Positions 44,119-52,994 of a stretch of 64,000 nucleotides of DNA are shown here, in pieces. Numbering within the stretch: the stretch's first letter is position 1; every line of letters starts with the position of its first letter. The position numbers and the translations under genes were made by a program. Under the pieces are notes generated by a model. It worked only from the letters and a program-made list of their open reading frames with translations, was not told the origin of the DNA and made no database searches. Origin of the DNA: Corynebacterium sp. ACRPO (GTDB taxonomy: Bacteria; Actinomycetota; Actinomycetes; Mycobacteriales; Mycobacteriaceae); contig NZ_JAKRNE010000015.1 in NCBI RefSeq assembly GCF_022347205.1, positions 1 to 64,000 of the forward strand. Reading direction: 5' to 3'.

Positions 44119-45433
44119 TCTCACCTGCGGCAGCGCCTCGGCCCCGCTGCGGGGCGCGCAACCGCCGCACAACCCAATCGCCTAGGAAAAAGATCACAAG
44201 CGAGGCGCCAAAGAGCGGCGCGATGATCGAATAGGCCATCACCCCCGCCAGCACGGCGGGGGTAATTTTTAGCTCGGGCAGGCCGCGGCGCGGCTTTATC
44301 CACCACATCCGCAGACCCGCGATACTCACCACGAGCAATCCCAAGGCCAGCGCCGCCAAGGCGATCTGGCTATAGATACCGAAGAGCGTCCCCATGTGCA
44401 GCTGGATGAGCCACGAGGTTAGCTGTGCGGCAAGCGGCCAGTCGGCGGAATTGATGCGGTCGATGATCTCCCCGTTCGGGGTCACTGCTACGGCATCACT
44501 GCGCAGCTTAAAGGCCGCACGAGCCTCGCGCACGCCCCACGCATCGCCTGGCTTTTCCGGTGGGGTCATTTCCAGAACCCCGGTCAATCCTTGGCTGCGT
44601 GCTGCCGACAATGCGGTTTGGGCCCCGACAAGTTTCGCAGCGCCCTCGTGTCCCGCATGGCCCGCATGTCCCTTGTGACCAGCGTGGCCGGAATGCTCCC
44701 CCGTCTCAGTGCTAGCGCCCACTTCCGCAACGGAGGTTGCCACGGACGGTTCCTTCCAATTCAGTTCCTCGCGCACCTTACCAATCGCGGTACCCGCCAC
44801 CAGCGACCACGTCAGGCCGGTGACGGTCAGGAAGAGAAAGCCTGGCAGCAACCAAGCGCCCACGCGGGCATGCAACGTCAGCGGCTTGGAAAGCCGCTTT
44901 CTATTCTTCTGCTTACGCTTAAGCCACAGGTAAAGGCCAAGGATGCTCAGCGCACCGAGCCACGAGGCCGCAAGTTCGGCATAGAGGCGGCCAGGCTCGC
45001 CCAGCCACAGGGTGCGGTGGCCATTGGAGGCCCACGTACGGAAGGGCAGCGCGCGGGATCCGCCATATTGTTGTAGTTCGCCGGTGATATGCAGATCCAC
45101 CGGATCCACAAAGACGGCGTGGGTGTAACTGGCGTTAGGTGCGCTGGGGTCTACGAATAGCACGCGGGTGGTTTCCTGCGGATCCTCGGAAGGCTCGACC
45201 TGAACCACGTGCCCATCTGGGTGTTCGCGCTGGGCGGCGGCAATCTGCTCGTCTAGGCTGCGCGGGTTGCCTGGCGCCGTGGCGGTTACCTCATCGTGGT
45301 AAATCCACGGTTCAAAGGTGGGCGCCAAGGCGTAGAGAAAGCCGCTTAACGCTGCGACTATGAGGAAGGGCGCGATGATAACGCCGGCGAATTTATGCAG
45401 GCGCGATAGCGCGCCATGGGTGGATATAGTCAT
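44057..45433 (-). CDS. PepSY-TM membrane protein with a His-rich loop
   Basis: A 458-residue PepSY-associated membrane protein with four main helices: RLHKFAGVIIAPFLIVAALSG at the N-terminus, LGALSILGLYLWLKRK, and two pairs later. Such proteins are linked to metal or heme/siderophore reduction in some bacteria. Between helices lies a His/Gly segment (EHSGHAGHKGHAGHAGHEG, near residue 245) suited to binding copper or another metal. The Arg/Ser-rich C-terminal tail is encoded antisense to emb. Two direct repeats sit just upstream of the start. The exact role is unknown. Confidence 0.82.
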   Translation of the reverse strand: MTISTHGALSRLHKFAGVIIAPFLIVAALSGFLYALAPTFEPWIYHDEVTATAPGNPRSLDEQIAAAQREHPDGHVVQVEPSEDPQETTRVLFVDPSAPNASYTHAVFVDPVDLHITGELQQYGGSRALPFRTWASNGHRTLWLGEPGRLYAELAASWLGALSILGLYLWLKRKQKNRKRLSKPLTLHARVGAWLLPGFLFLTVTGLTWSLVAGTAIGKVREELNWKEPSVATSVAEVGASTETGEHSGHAGHKGHAGHAGHEGAAKLVGAQTALSAARSQGLTGVLEMTPPEKPGDAWGVREARAAFKLRSDAVAVTPNGEIIDRINSADWPLAAQLTSWLIQLHMGTLFGIYSQIALAALALGLLVVSIAGLRMWWIKPRRGLPELKITPAVLAGVMAYSIIAPLFGASLVIFFLGDWVVRRLRAPQRGRGAAAGETIPRPRGESSSRSLSTDRSG

Positions 45434-45435
45434 GC

Positions 45436-45465
45436 GAAACTAGTCGCACCCTTGTTGAAACTAGT
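45436..45465 (-). promoter_or_regulatory. Direct repeat operator candidate before the PepSY gene
   Basis: GAAACTAGT occurs at 45436-45444 and 45457-45465, 21 bases apart, i.e. two helical turns. The first copy begins 3 bases upstream of the PepSY start codon. Such spacing suits a dimeric response regulator. The regulator is not identified. Confidence 0.5.
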
Positions 45466-45496
45466 TCCCTTTTAGTATAGAACCGCCAGGAACCTC

Positions 45497-46390
45497 TTAT
45501 TTTTCTAGCTCGCCTGCCAGAAACGCCGCCGCATCCCGCACGCGCTGCCGCGCCACCGCCGGGGTGGACACGCGGTGGGTGGAAACATAATCGCGCGCGG
45601 CGGCACCGGGCACGGAAACACGCGCGGCAATCTCATCCTCGGTGGCGGTCTGCACGAAAGTGTGCGGACCAAGCTCAGATAGGTCCGCTGGGATGCCGTA
45701 TCCGGCGCGCAGGTCCTCCGGCAGATTTGCCAGGGCACCGAAGTCGGGGAAGGTGAGCAGGAGGGCGTCGGCAGGCGCCAGCGCCGCCAGCGCCCCGCCG
45801 GAGGAATAACCCCAGGTAGTAACGCTAGAAGCACCCTGCGCGCGGGCATAGTCGATGGCTTGCTGCACGGCAGTGACCATCTCCGCCACGGTGTGCTCGG
45901 GGGCAAGCGGATAATCCACGTCGATAATGGTGGTGCCGGATAGCTGCGCGGCGGCGGCTACCTCGGGGCGCCACTGCATCTCCAGCGCTTGGCCATCGCC
46001 GCGCCACCAGCCGCCCGAATGCAGCGACACCGCCCACCGGCCGGTGGGCGTGCTGGGCCGGAAAATGGCACCCACCTCGGACTCTTCTACGCTAATGCCT
46101 TCCGTGTACGCAGTACCTGGCAGCGCATGATCCACCGCAGTACCGAGCACCATCATTGCCGCGTGGGTGATTCGGTCCGGCAAGAGCGCGCAATATTGGT
46201 CCGCCTCAGGGGAGCCGCCCCCGGCCCACGGCGGGCGAAAATCCGGGGTGTCATAGTGGGCATCGATATAGGCAACAAGCTGCTCGAGCTGTTCCTTTTC
46301 CTCCATCTGGCGGTCTTGGCCACCGATGTGCCATTCCTGGCCGGGCTCCAGCGGGCGGTGCGGGTCCTGGTTAGCATCTGCGTTAGTCAT
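45497..46390 (-). CDS. Alpha/beta hydrolase
   Basis: A 297-residue cytoplasmic alpha/beta hydrolase. The oxyanion segment reads SLHSGGWW (family HGGG/HGGxW), the nucleophile is Ser in GYSSGGALA (near residue 197), and DVDYPLAPEH is the strand typical of the hormone-sensitive lipase/carboxylesterase branch. The His of the triad probably lies in the C-terminal 45 residues. The substrate is unknown. It lies downstream of the M13 peptidase with a 40-base gap. Confidence 0.82.
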   Translation of the reverse strand: MTNADANQDPHRPLEPGQEWHIGGQDRQMEEKEQLEQLVAYIDAHYDTPDFRPPWAGGGSPEADQYCALLPDRITHAAMMVLGTAVDHALPGTAYTEGISVEESEVGAIFRPSTPTGRWAVSLHSGGWWRGDGQALEMQWRPEVAAAAQLSGTTIIDVDYPLAPEHTVAEMVTAVQQAIDYARAQGASSVTTWGYSSGGALAALAPADALLLTFPDFGALANLPEDLRAGYGIPADLSELGPHTFVQTATEDEIAARVSVPGAAARDYVSTHRVSTPAVARQRVRDAAAFLAGELEK

Positions 46391-46430
46391 GCCACCGAGC
46401 CTACGCGCACCGCCTACCGGCTAAAAAGGG

Positions 46431-48365
46431 CTACCAGATGGTGACGCGGTCCTCTGGCGCAATGTACATGGCGGAATCCTCCGCTACGTCAAAGGCCTCG
46501 TAGAACTCCGCAATATTGGCCGCGATGAGGTTGCAGCGGAACTCCGCCGGCGAGTGCGGATCAATAGCCAGGTACTGGGTAGCCATCTCCGGGCGGATGG
46601 CGGTGCGCCACACGCGGGCCCAGGATAGGAAGAAGCGCTGCAGGCCGTTATAGGTGTGCTCGGCCAACTCCGGCTCGGCGCCGTCTACCTCGAACTTCTC
46701 CTCCTTGCCCTGCAGGTCAATGCCCTTATCGGCGCAGTAGTTCTTGAAAGCCACCACAGCGATACCCAAACCGCCCAAGTCACCGATATTCTCGCCCAGG
46801 GTGAAGCTGCCGTTGACACCGGTGGAGTCGATGCCGGCTTCCTTGAGCACCGTCGGTACCTGGCCGTTGAACTGCTCCACCAACTTGGCGGTGAGCTTGT
46901 CAAAGGCCGCGCGGTCCTCCTCGGACCACCAGGAATTCAGATTGCCCTGGCCATCAAATTGCGAGCCCTGGTCATCAAAGCCGTGGCCAATTTCGTGGCC
47001 GATGACGGCACCGATGGCGCCGAAGTTTTCTGCGGCATCAGCATCCGGGTTATAAAACGGCGGGCGCAGGATGGCGGCCGGGAAGGTGATGTCATTGACT
47101 ACCGGGTTATAGAAGGCGTTGACCGTCTGCGGGGTGGTCACCCATTCATCGCGGTCGGCCGGCTTACCAATCTTGGCCAGCTCAAAGTCATGGGAGAAGG
47201 CGGAGCCGGCGCGGGCATTGGCCAGCAGGTCCGCGCCCTTGCCAGAGACCTCGAGGCCGGAGTAATCGCGCCAGGAATCCGGGAAGCCAATCTTGGCCTT
47301 GAACTGGGATAGCTTTTCCAGCGCGCGCTCGCGGGTGGCCGGCGTCATCCACTCCAGCTGGGAAATGCGCTCACGGTAGGCGGCGATGAGGTAGTCCACC
47401 AGCTCATCCATCTCGCGCTTGGAAGAGGCCGGGAAGTGCTTATCCACAAATACCTGGCCAATCTCTTCGCCAACGAGGGACTCGGCCAAGCCCACGGCGC
47501 GCTTCCAGCGGTCGCGCTGCTGGGTAGCGCCGGAGAGCTTGGTGCCATAGAACTCGAAGTTCTTCGCGCCTACTTCCTCCGGCAACAAAGCCGCGCGGGA
47601 GCGCAGGATGTGCCAGGTGGCCCACAGCTGCCAATCGGCCATGCGCGCGGTGGTAAAGAGGCGCTCGAAGTGCTCGAGGTAGGACGGCATCATATTGACC
47701 ACGCGGTGCTCTGGCAGGTTGCCGCCGGAGAGCAGAGCACGGGTCATGGTGGGCAACTCGCTAAATTCGCAGGGGTTATAGGTCTTAACCGCATCGCGGG
47801 TGGAGACCACGTCCCAATGGCCAGCGGCCAGCTCCTTTTCCAAGCCGACGATGCGATGGGCGGCTACCTCGGCGCCCAGGCCAAAGAGGCGGGCTGGGTC
47901 GAGGAATTCCAGCATCTCGGCCACGTGCTTTTCATAAGCGCTCAGCGTTTCCGCGTGGGCTTCCTCGCGGTAATAAGCCTCATCCGGCAGGCCCAGGCCG
48001 GATTGGATGACATAAGCAATGGCGTCCTCGGAACCGGAGTCCTTGGATACCCAGAAGGTCACCGGGGAGCCGACGCCGGTGCGCTCAAGTTCACCCAGGC
48101 GCTGCGCCAGTTCCTCTGGGCCGGCCGCGCTCAGGCGGTCCAGATCCGCGTCCAATGGAGCCATGCCGGCCGCGTTGACCCCCTCGGTATCCATAAAGGA
48201 GGCATAGAGCTTGCCCGGGCGGCCGGTGTCCTTGTCCACGATCTCGTGCACGAGTTCCTCCGCCTCATCGCGCAGCGCGTGGAAGGTGCCATCCACGCCG
48301 CGATCATCGGGAATGACGTGGCTTTCCAGCCAGGGTCCATTGACTAGTTGATAAAGATCTTTCAT
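46431..48365 (-). CDS. M13-family (PepO/neprilysin-like) metallopeptidase
   Basis: A 644-residue zinc peptidase. The catalytic HExxH is in VIGHEIGHGFDDQGS (near residue 485), the third ligand Glu is in GENIGDLGGL (near 540), and the C-terminal CRCxxW-like end is replaced by a plain tail ending TIW. There is no signal peptide or membrane anchor, so it should be cytoplasmic unless exported another way. The ATG at 48365 is preferred to an upstream in-frame start. It likely cleaves short peptides. Confidence 0.92.
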   Translation of the reverse strand: MKDLYQLVNGPWLESHVIPDDRGVDGTFHALRDEAEELVHEIVDKDTGRPGKLYASFMDTEGVNAAGMAPLDADLDRLSAAGPEELAQRLGELERTGVGSPVTFWVSKDSGSEDAIAYVIQSGLGLPDEAYYREEAHAETLSAYEKHVAEMLEFLDPARLFGLGAEVAAHRIVGLEKELAAGHWDVVSTRDAVKTYNPCEFSELPTMTRALLSGGNLPEHRVVNMMPSYLEHFERLFTTARMADWQLWATWHILRSRAALLPEEVGAKNFEFYGTKLSGATQQRDRWKRAVGLAESLVGEEIGQVFVDKHFPASSKREMDELVDYLIAAYRERISQLEWMTPATRERALEKLSQFKAKIGFPDSWRDYSGLEVSGKGADLLANARAGSAFSHDFELAKIGKPADRDEWVTTPQTVNAFYNPVVNDITFPAAILRPPFYNPDADAAENFGAIGAVIGHEIGHGFDDQGSQFDGQGNLNSWWSEEDRAAFDKLTAKLVEQFNGQVPTVLKEAGIDSTGVNGSFTLGENIGDLGGLGIAVVAFKNYCADKGIDLQGKEEKFEVDGAEPELAEHTYNGLQRFFLSWARVWRTAIRPEMATQYLAIDPHSPAEFRCNLIAANIAEFYEAFDVAEDSAMYIAPEDRVTIW

Positions 48366-48407
48366 GCTTGCCACTCTAGGTCAAAGCAGCAAGATAAGGT
48401 GTGGGCT

Positions 48408-48989
48408 ATGGAATTTTATCGCTTTCCTCCAGCGCATCCGCGGCGCCTTTTCCTCGCCGTTATTGCGTTCGTGGCGGTGGTTCTCGCTCTGCCCACAATT
48501 GTGCAGGCGGCGCTGGCGGATTCCTCCGCAGACGTCGAGCAGGTCACCCTGACCGAGCCCAGCCAGGACTGGGAGATTGACGTTCCCGATCTCTACTGCG
48601 AGCGAGATTATGAATCCCTCGCCAGCATCGGCTGGATCTGCGGCGATGTCAGCGTACAGGCCACCCTCACCGAGGATGCCAAGGACGATGCCACCACCTT
48701 GCGCCGCATGGTCCGCGCCCTCGCCATGACTTCCCTGCCGGCCGACGCCCCTACCTTCGACGGCACGAATGGAGCACTCCTGCTTGCCGACGCCCCCTCC
48801 TCCACCGCCGCCCTCTCCCTCGACGGCACCGGCGAAGACGAAAACAAAGATTGGGTGGTCACCGTGACCGGAAAGGGCGATCAAGCCCGAGCCACCACCT
48901 CGCGCATCTGGCATGCCTTCGGCCAAGAGGAATTACCCGCCGATGCTGATGCAGAATTCGCTGACTTCTCCGGGGAGTTGATGTACTAG
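48408..48989 (+). CDS. Single-pass exported protein upstream of prsW
   Basis: A 193-residue protein of unknown family: a short basic N-terminus, one hydrophobic helix (about 14-36) that could be a signal anchor, and an extracytoplasmic domain with two cysteines (DLYCERDYE and GWICGDV) likely to pair. The ATG of the PrsW gene follows its stop directly, so the two are co-translated. A substrate or partner relation with PrsW is a positional inference. Confidence 0.72.
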   Translation: MEFYRFPPAHPRRLFLAVIAFVAVVLALPTIVQAALADSSADVEQVTLTEPSQDWEIDVPDLYCERDYESLASIGWICGDVSVQATLTEDAKDDATTLRRMVRALAMTSLPADAPTFDGTNGALLLADAPSSTAALSLDGTGEDENKDWVVTVTGKGDQARATTSRIWHAFGQEELPADADAEFADFSGELMY

Positions 48990-49841
48990 ATGTCCAAGCT
49001 CTTTCGCACCACGCTGTGGATCCTCTCCGGCATTGGACTCATCGCGTTCTTGGTCCAGACGCTGAGCACATTCTTAATCTCTCCCCTGATGGGCCTGCTC
49101 AGCCTGCTTATCGCCGCCGTGCTCGTAGCGTTGGTCATCTACCTGCTGCAACGCAGCCCCATGTGGGCACGCCCGGCGCGCCTGTGGGCCCTACTGGCTT
49201 TCCTTTGGGGCGGCGGGGTGGCCGTAGCCCTAGCGCTTATCAGCTCCGGTCCTATCATGCAGCTCGCTATCGGCACCGGCTGGGTCGATGCCATGATGTC
49301 CTGGAGCGGCGCCTACCCAGAGGAAATCTCCAAGGCCACCGGCGTTATCTTCGTGCTCATGTCCTTCCGCCAGCTCAACCGCCCCTGGCATGGCTGGACG
49401 GTGGGCGCAGTGGTGGGCCTAGGCTTCGAGGCCTGCGAAAACATCCTCTACGGCGCCATGGGTGCCACCATGCACCCCAATAGCGATATTCAGGGCCTAT
49501 TTGAGATGTGGGGACTGCGGCTTATCGCCGGCCCTGGCCTACACGTCTTGCTCACCGCGCTGGCCGGCTGGGGCATCGGCTGGGCGCTCTATGCCGCCGG
49601 CAAACCGCTGTGGTGGCGCATCGGCGTCTTCCTCGGCTGCCTCGCCGCCGCTTTCCTCTTGCACTTTTGCTGGAACTATCTGCACGATTCCGAGGTGGCA
49701 GCCATCATCCAGGCCGTCACGGTAGCGCTTATCCTCTACCCGCTGAGCATATGGCTGGTGCTGCGCGGCAATAAGCTCGCCAGGTCCGATGAAAGCTATA
49801 GCCACAGCACTGCCGACGACGCCCTCGCCTACATCCGCTAG
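48990..49841 (+). CDS. PrsW-family intramembrane metalloprotease
   Basis: A 283-residue protein with about eight helices and the family active-site features: EE in PEEISK (near residue 111), the Glu in GFEACENILYG (near 147), and two His-bearing helices (GPGLHVLL and LLHFCWNYLHD). PrsW proteases cleave membrane proteins such as anti-sigma factors within the bilayer. No sigma or anti-sigma gene is next to it. It forms an operon with the exported protein before it. Confidence 0.88.
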   Translation: MSKLFRTTLWILSGIGLIAFLVQTLSTFLISPLMGLLSLLIAAVLVALVIYLLQRSPMWARPARLWALLAFLWGGGVAVALALISSGPIMQLAIGTGWVDAMMSWSGAYPEEISKATGVIFVLMSFRQLNRPWHGWTVGAVVGLGFEACENILYGAMGATMHPNSDIQGLFEMWGLRLIAGPGLHVLLTALAGWGIGWALYAAGKPLWWRIGVFLGCLAAAFLLHFCWNYLHDSEVAAIIQAVTVALILYPLSIWLVLRGNKLARSDESYSHSTADDALAYIR

Positions 49842-49857
49842 AGCTCGCCGCCTTCAT

Positions 49858-49918
49858 ACAAAACAAGCACGTTTCGCCCTTTTCATGCTCCGTGAGAGAC
49901 GAAACGTGATTGTTTTGT
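49858..49918. terminator. Bidirectional terminator between prsW-type gene and SMR pair
   Basis: A long inverted repeat: ACAAAACAAGCACGTTTCG (49858-49876) pairs with CGAAACGTGATTGTTTTGT (49900-49918) with one mismatch. The A-rich and T-rich outer arms make it suitable as a terminator in both directions. Confidence 0.82.
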
Positions 49919-49923
49919 CAATG

Positions 49924-50241
49924 CTATGCCCCGGCTTCTACGAGCAGCACTCCCCCGACAATGAGCACCACGCCGAGGGATTTCAGCCAGGTAAATGGCT
50001 CCTTGAATAGGAGGTAGGAGGCAATGGCGGTAAGCGCAACGCCAGTGGCAGCCCAGATGCCGTAGGCCACGCCCAGATCCATGCCGGCCTTGAGCACGAG
50101 CGCCAAGAAGCCGTATGCAGAGACATAGCACAGGGCAACGAGCGCCACCCAGAAGCGGCGGCCGGTTACCGCGGACATGCGCAGGCACAGCGTGCCGGTG
50201 ACCTCAATGGCGGTGGCGAGGAAAAGGAGGAACCAGATCAT
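49924..50241 (-). CDS. SMR-family transporter subunit
   Basis: A 105-residue small multidrug resistance protein with four helices. Glu13 in helix 1 (TAIEVTGT) is the expected proton/substrate site, and AYGIWAATG in helix 3 matches the family (EmrE AYAIWSG). Paired with the next SMR gene it probably forms a heterodimer. Substrates may be quaternary amines or guanidinium compounds, which sequence alone cannot settle. Confidence 0.9.
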   Translation of the reverse strand: MIWFLLFLATAIEVTGTLCLRMSAVTGRRFWVALVALCYVSAYGFLALVLKAGMDLGVAYGIWAATGVALTAIASYLLFKEPFTWLKSLGVVLIVGGVLLVEAGA

Positions 50242-50597
50242 TGCGGCGCCACCTCCACGGTGCGGTCGTGGTCCTTGTCCGGCTTAGCGCCCATTTCTAC
50301 GCAGAAGACGCCGCCCATAATGAGCGCGATGCCGGCGAGTTTTACTGCGCCGAGCGGCTCGCCAAATAGCGCGGCGGAAAGCAACGCGGTGGAAATGACT
50401 CCACCAGATGCCCAGAGACCGTAGGCCACGCCCACGTTGACGCCTTCTTGCATCACGCGGTGCAGGAGCACAAAAGCAAGGATGAAGCAAAAAGCGGCCA
50501 CGCCGTAGATCCAGAAATGATCCACTGCGTATTTCAGCGCGACGGTTCCCACGACTTCGCTGCCAATCGCGAGAAAGAGAATGACCCAGGCCCTCAC
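50238..50597 (-). CDS. SMR-family transporter subunit (partner)
   Basis: A 119-residue SMR protein with Glu14 in GSEVVGTVALK and AYGLWASGG in helix 3, plus a hydrophilic C-terminal tail of about 15 residues (KPDKDHDRTVEV) absent from its partner. It overlaps the following SMR gene by four bases and the preceding ATL gene by four bases, so all three are on one transcript. Paired SMR genes usually give antiparallel heterodimers. Confidence 0.9.
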   Translation of the reverse strand: MRAWVILFLAIGSEVVGTVALKYAVDHFWIYGVAAFCFILAFVLLHRVMQEGVNVGVAYGLWASGGVISTALLSAALFGEPLGAVKLAGIALIMGGVFCVEMGAKPDKDHDRTVEVAPQ

Positions 50598-50905
50598 TCC
50601 ATCAACTCCTGTAATTCGCGGGCGTCGATTCCGTGCTCGTGCATTTTAACGCGGCCGTTGGCGTGCGCGATGGCCTCGCGATCCCAGAACTCCGCGGCGC
50701 GGGCGGGATCGTGGGAGGCGCCATCGGCGCGGACAACGCGCCACCAAGCGGTAGTGGCACCGGCACCGTGGCGCTTTAACACGGTGCCGACGTTGCGCGC
50801 ACCGCAGCCAGCCACCTTGGCCACCTCGCCATAAGAGGTGACGTTGCCGGGTGGGATTACGGCAACGACTGCTAATACGCGCTTGACCAGAGGCGACTCA
50901 CTCAT
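50594..50905 (-). CDS. Alkyltransferase-like (ATL) DNA-binding protein
   Basis: A 103-residue protein related to the DNA-binding domain of O6-methylguanine methyltransferases. It has the helix-turn-helix PPGNVTSYGEVAKVAGC and the Asn-hinge-like GARNVGTVL. The active site PCHRV of true methyltransferases is here WWRVV, with Trp in place of the alkyl-accepting Cys. Such ATL proteins bind O6-alkylguanine and flag it for nucleotide excision repair. It is upstream of, and overlaps, the SMR pair. Confidence 0.88.
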   Translation of the reverse strand: MSESPLVKRVLAVVAVIPPGNVTSYGEVAKVAGCGARNVGTVLKRHGAGATTAWWRVVRADGASHDPARAAEFWDREAIAHANGRVKMHEHGIDARELQELME

Positions 50906-50910
50906 CGCAA

Positions 50911-51738
50911 TTATTGCGGGTCGAGTCCCAGCACGTCATCCGACTCGGTGGGCTCTTCTTCGGGGGCGTCTTCGACCTCGGTGAGGGTTATGGTTGCACC
51001 GGTGGAATCGGCCAAAAGGCACATGCGGCCAAAGGGCGAATCCCACGGTTCGCGGATGACCTCGCCGCCTAATTCCACGACCTTTTTCGCAGCGGCGTCG
51101 ATATCGCGCACGCCCAAATAGGTCTGCCAGAAGCTTGGCACCTGCGGCGGGAACTGCCCCTCGGCGTTCCACAGGCCGGCAAACGGCGCGCCGTCTTCTT
51201 CTGCAGTGGCGTAAATGAAGTTCTCATCCTCGGACTGCATGGCGCGGATTTCCCAGTTGAATAGCTCGCCATAAAAATCCATCGCGCTCTGGAAGCCCGA
51301 GGTTGCGGTGAGCTCGTGCCATACCGGGGTGCCGGGCTCGCCGGCAGCGACAAAGTGTTCTGGGCCGGCGGGTTGGATGAGGCCGAACATGCCGCCGGCG
51401 GCGTCGGCAAGCAAAGCCATGTGTCCTAGCTGCACCTGCTGCGGCTCCACTAGGATGCGCCCACCCAGGCTCTCGGCGCGCTGGCAATCGCCCGCGATGT
51501 CCTTGGAAAGGAAGTAGGTCACCCACGTATCCGGCATGGGGGCCTCTTCCGGTTGCGGGATAAGCCCGGCGATGGGCAGGCCCTGCAGGCGCGCCATCTG
51601 ATACGGCTTTTCCTCCGCGGACTCGGCGGAAACCTCCCAGCCCAGCACCTGCTCATAAAAGTGCGCGGACTTGCGCGGGTCCGAGGTGGTCAGGTCGATC
51701 CAGTAGGGCATGCCCACTTCAGCTTCGAATGCTGGCAT
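50911..51738 (-). CDS. Two-domain VOC (glyoxalase/bleomycin-resistance fold) protein
   Basis: A 275-residue protein with two VOC domains (about 8-120 and 130-260). Each has the opening pattern of the fold (GMPYWIDLTTSDPRKSAHFY and PVWHELTATSGFQSAMDFY) and a closing beta strand with Gly/Leu pattern. Related proteins appear as secondary-metabolite or stress genes; the substrate is unknown. Its start abuts the stop of the S4 gene and it precedes the ATL gene. Confidence 0.85.
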   Translation of the reverse strand: MPAFEAEVGMPYWIDLTTSDPRKSAHFYEQVLGWEVSAESAEEKPYQMARLQGLPIAGLIPQPEEAPMPDTWVTYFLSKDIAGDCQRAESLGGRILVEPQQVQLGHMALLADAAGGMFGLIQPAGPEHFVAAGEPGTPVWHELTATSGFQSAMDFYGELFNWEIRAMQSEDENFIYATAEEDGAPFAGLWNAEGQFPPQVPSFWQTYLGVRDIDAAAKKVVELGGEVIREPWDSPFGRMCLLADSTGATITLTEVEDAPEEEPTESDDVLGLDPQ

Positions 51739-52023
51739 CTACATATTCCTCCACTTTTCCGGATCAAAGTCATCGTCGGCCGTGGCTTCATCAAAGTAAT
51801 CATCGTCATCGTCCGGCTCGCCCACGCGCGCGCAGGCATCCTCGATGCATACCTCATCGCCTGGGTGGAGCATGGCGCCCCGGCGCGTCTCGGGCTCGCC
51901 ATTGACCGTAACTACGCCTTCTGCGATGAGCTCTTTGGCCTCGCCGCCGGTAGCCACCAAGCTGGCCAGCTTGATGAACTGGCCCAATTTGATGGAGTCG
52001 CCGTTGATAGGAATGTCTAGCAT
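51739..52023 (-). CDS. S4-domain RNA-binding protein with acidic tail
   Basis: A 94-residue YbcJ-type S4 protein. The RNA-binding fold is seen in IKLGQFIKLASLVATGGEAK and the strand VVTVNGEPETRRG (about 12-55). The last 25 residues are strongly acidic (EPDDDDDYFDEATADDDFD), an unusual tail for an RNA-binding protein, which may lower RNA affinity or contact a basic partner. It is co-transcribed with the VOC gene. Confidence 0.86.
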   Translation of the reverse strand: MLDIPINGDSIKLGQFIKLASLVATGGEAKELIAEGVVTVNGEPETRRGAMLHPGDEVCIEDACARVGEPDDDDDYFDEATADDDFDPEKWRNM

Positions 52024-52058
52024 GCCGCCCAGCTTACCCAGCCCGCGCGCGGCTATCG

Positions 52059-52994
52059 CTACGGGTGGGCGATATGGAAGAAGTCCAGCACCGTATCGGT
52101 GGTCCACTCCGCTTTCACCAAACCGGAATGGTCCGTAGCCCCGCCGTTCCACGTGTGCGTGCCACCGTGGATGGTGTACTGCTCGGTGCGTGCATCACAT
52201 ACCCGCCAGGTGAAGTGCTCCACCGCTTCTTTCCGACGCCGCTTTGGAAACGGATTGCACCCATTCTCCCTCGCGATTCCGCGTAGCGATTGCTTCACCG
52301 AGCGGTAGTGCGCGCCGTGCTGGTGCCCGCCACCGTATTTCATGAGCACGTCCTCGGTGCCGTGAATATCCAGGTAATCGGTGGGTTCGCTGGTGCAGTC
52401 CTTTTCCACGCGGTCATACTTGGCCGCCGAGACCGTCGCCACCGCATTAAACAGTCCCGGCCGCTTGCAGGTCACCGCGCGGACGAATCCGCCACCATTG
52501 GAAAAGCCCACGCCATAGGTGGTATCAGAGGCGGGATAGTGGCGGCGAACGAAATCGATCGTGTCATCGACGTATTTGAGGTCATCGTCCAAGCTGGTTA
52601 CCGCATACGGTGCCGGCGCCCATGCCTTGCCCGCGCCTTGGACGAAGACCGTGATGGCATCGCCCTGGGAGAGGTCGGTGCCTTTGAACATATTGCCGGC
52701 GTCCATCTCATAGCCGTGCATCGCCACGACCACGGGCAGGCGGTGGTGCTTATCCGCATTAAACGGCACGTGCACCACAAAACTGCGATGATTTTGCAGG
52801 TTAATGATCTGGTACTGGCCATTGGCCGTTGTGCCTTGGTCCGGCAGCGTGGTGATATAGCCATCGGCCGCGCCTTGCGATTCATTCGGCACGCTGCCCG
52901 GCCGCGGCGGTTCTTCCCCGCACCCTGCCATGAGCCCAGCCGCCGCGCATAACCCAGCACATAGGGCCAGTGCTTTCTTGCCTACCTTAATCAC
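52059..52994 (-). CDS. Esterase lipoprotein of the PHB-depolymerase/feruloyl esterase type
   Basis: A 311-residue exported esterase with a signal peptide and lipobox LMAGC (Cys25). The nucleophile Ser is in GVGFSNGGGFVR (near residue 172), the oxyanion region is VVVAMHGYEMDAGN, and the late His lies in GGTHTWNGG (near 280). It resembles LpqC-type proteins of the polyhydroxybutyrate depolymerase family. Natural substrates are unknown; small esters at the cell surface are likely. It overlaps the ybjQ-like gene by 8 bases. Confidence 0.86.
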   Translation of the reverse strand: MIKVGKKALALCAGLCAAAGLMAGCGEEPPRPGSVPNESQGAADGYITTLPDQGTTANGQYQIINLQNHRSFVVHVPFNADKHHRLPVVVAMHGYEMDAGNMFKGTDLSQGDAITVFVQGAGKAWAPAPYAVTSLDDDLKYVDDTIDFVRRHYPASDTTYGVGFSNGGGFVRAVTCKRPGLFNAVATVSAAKYDRVEKDCTSEPTDYLDIHGTEDVLMKYGGGHQHGAHYRSVKQSLRGIARENGCNPFPKRRRKEAVEHFTWRVCDARTEQYTIHGGTHTWNGGATDHSGLVKAEWTTDTVLDFFHIAHP

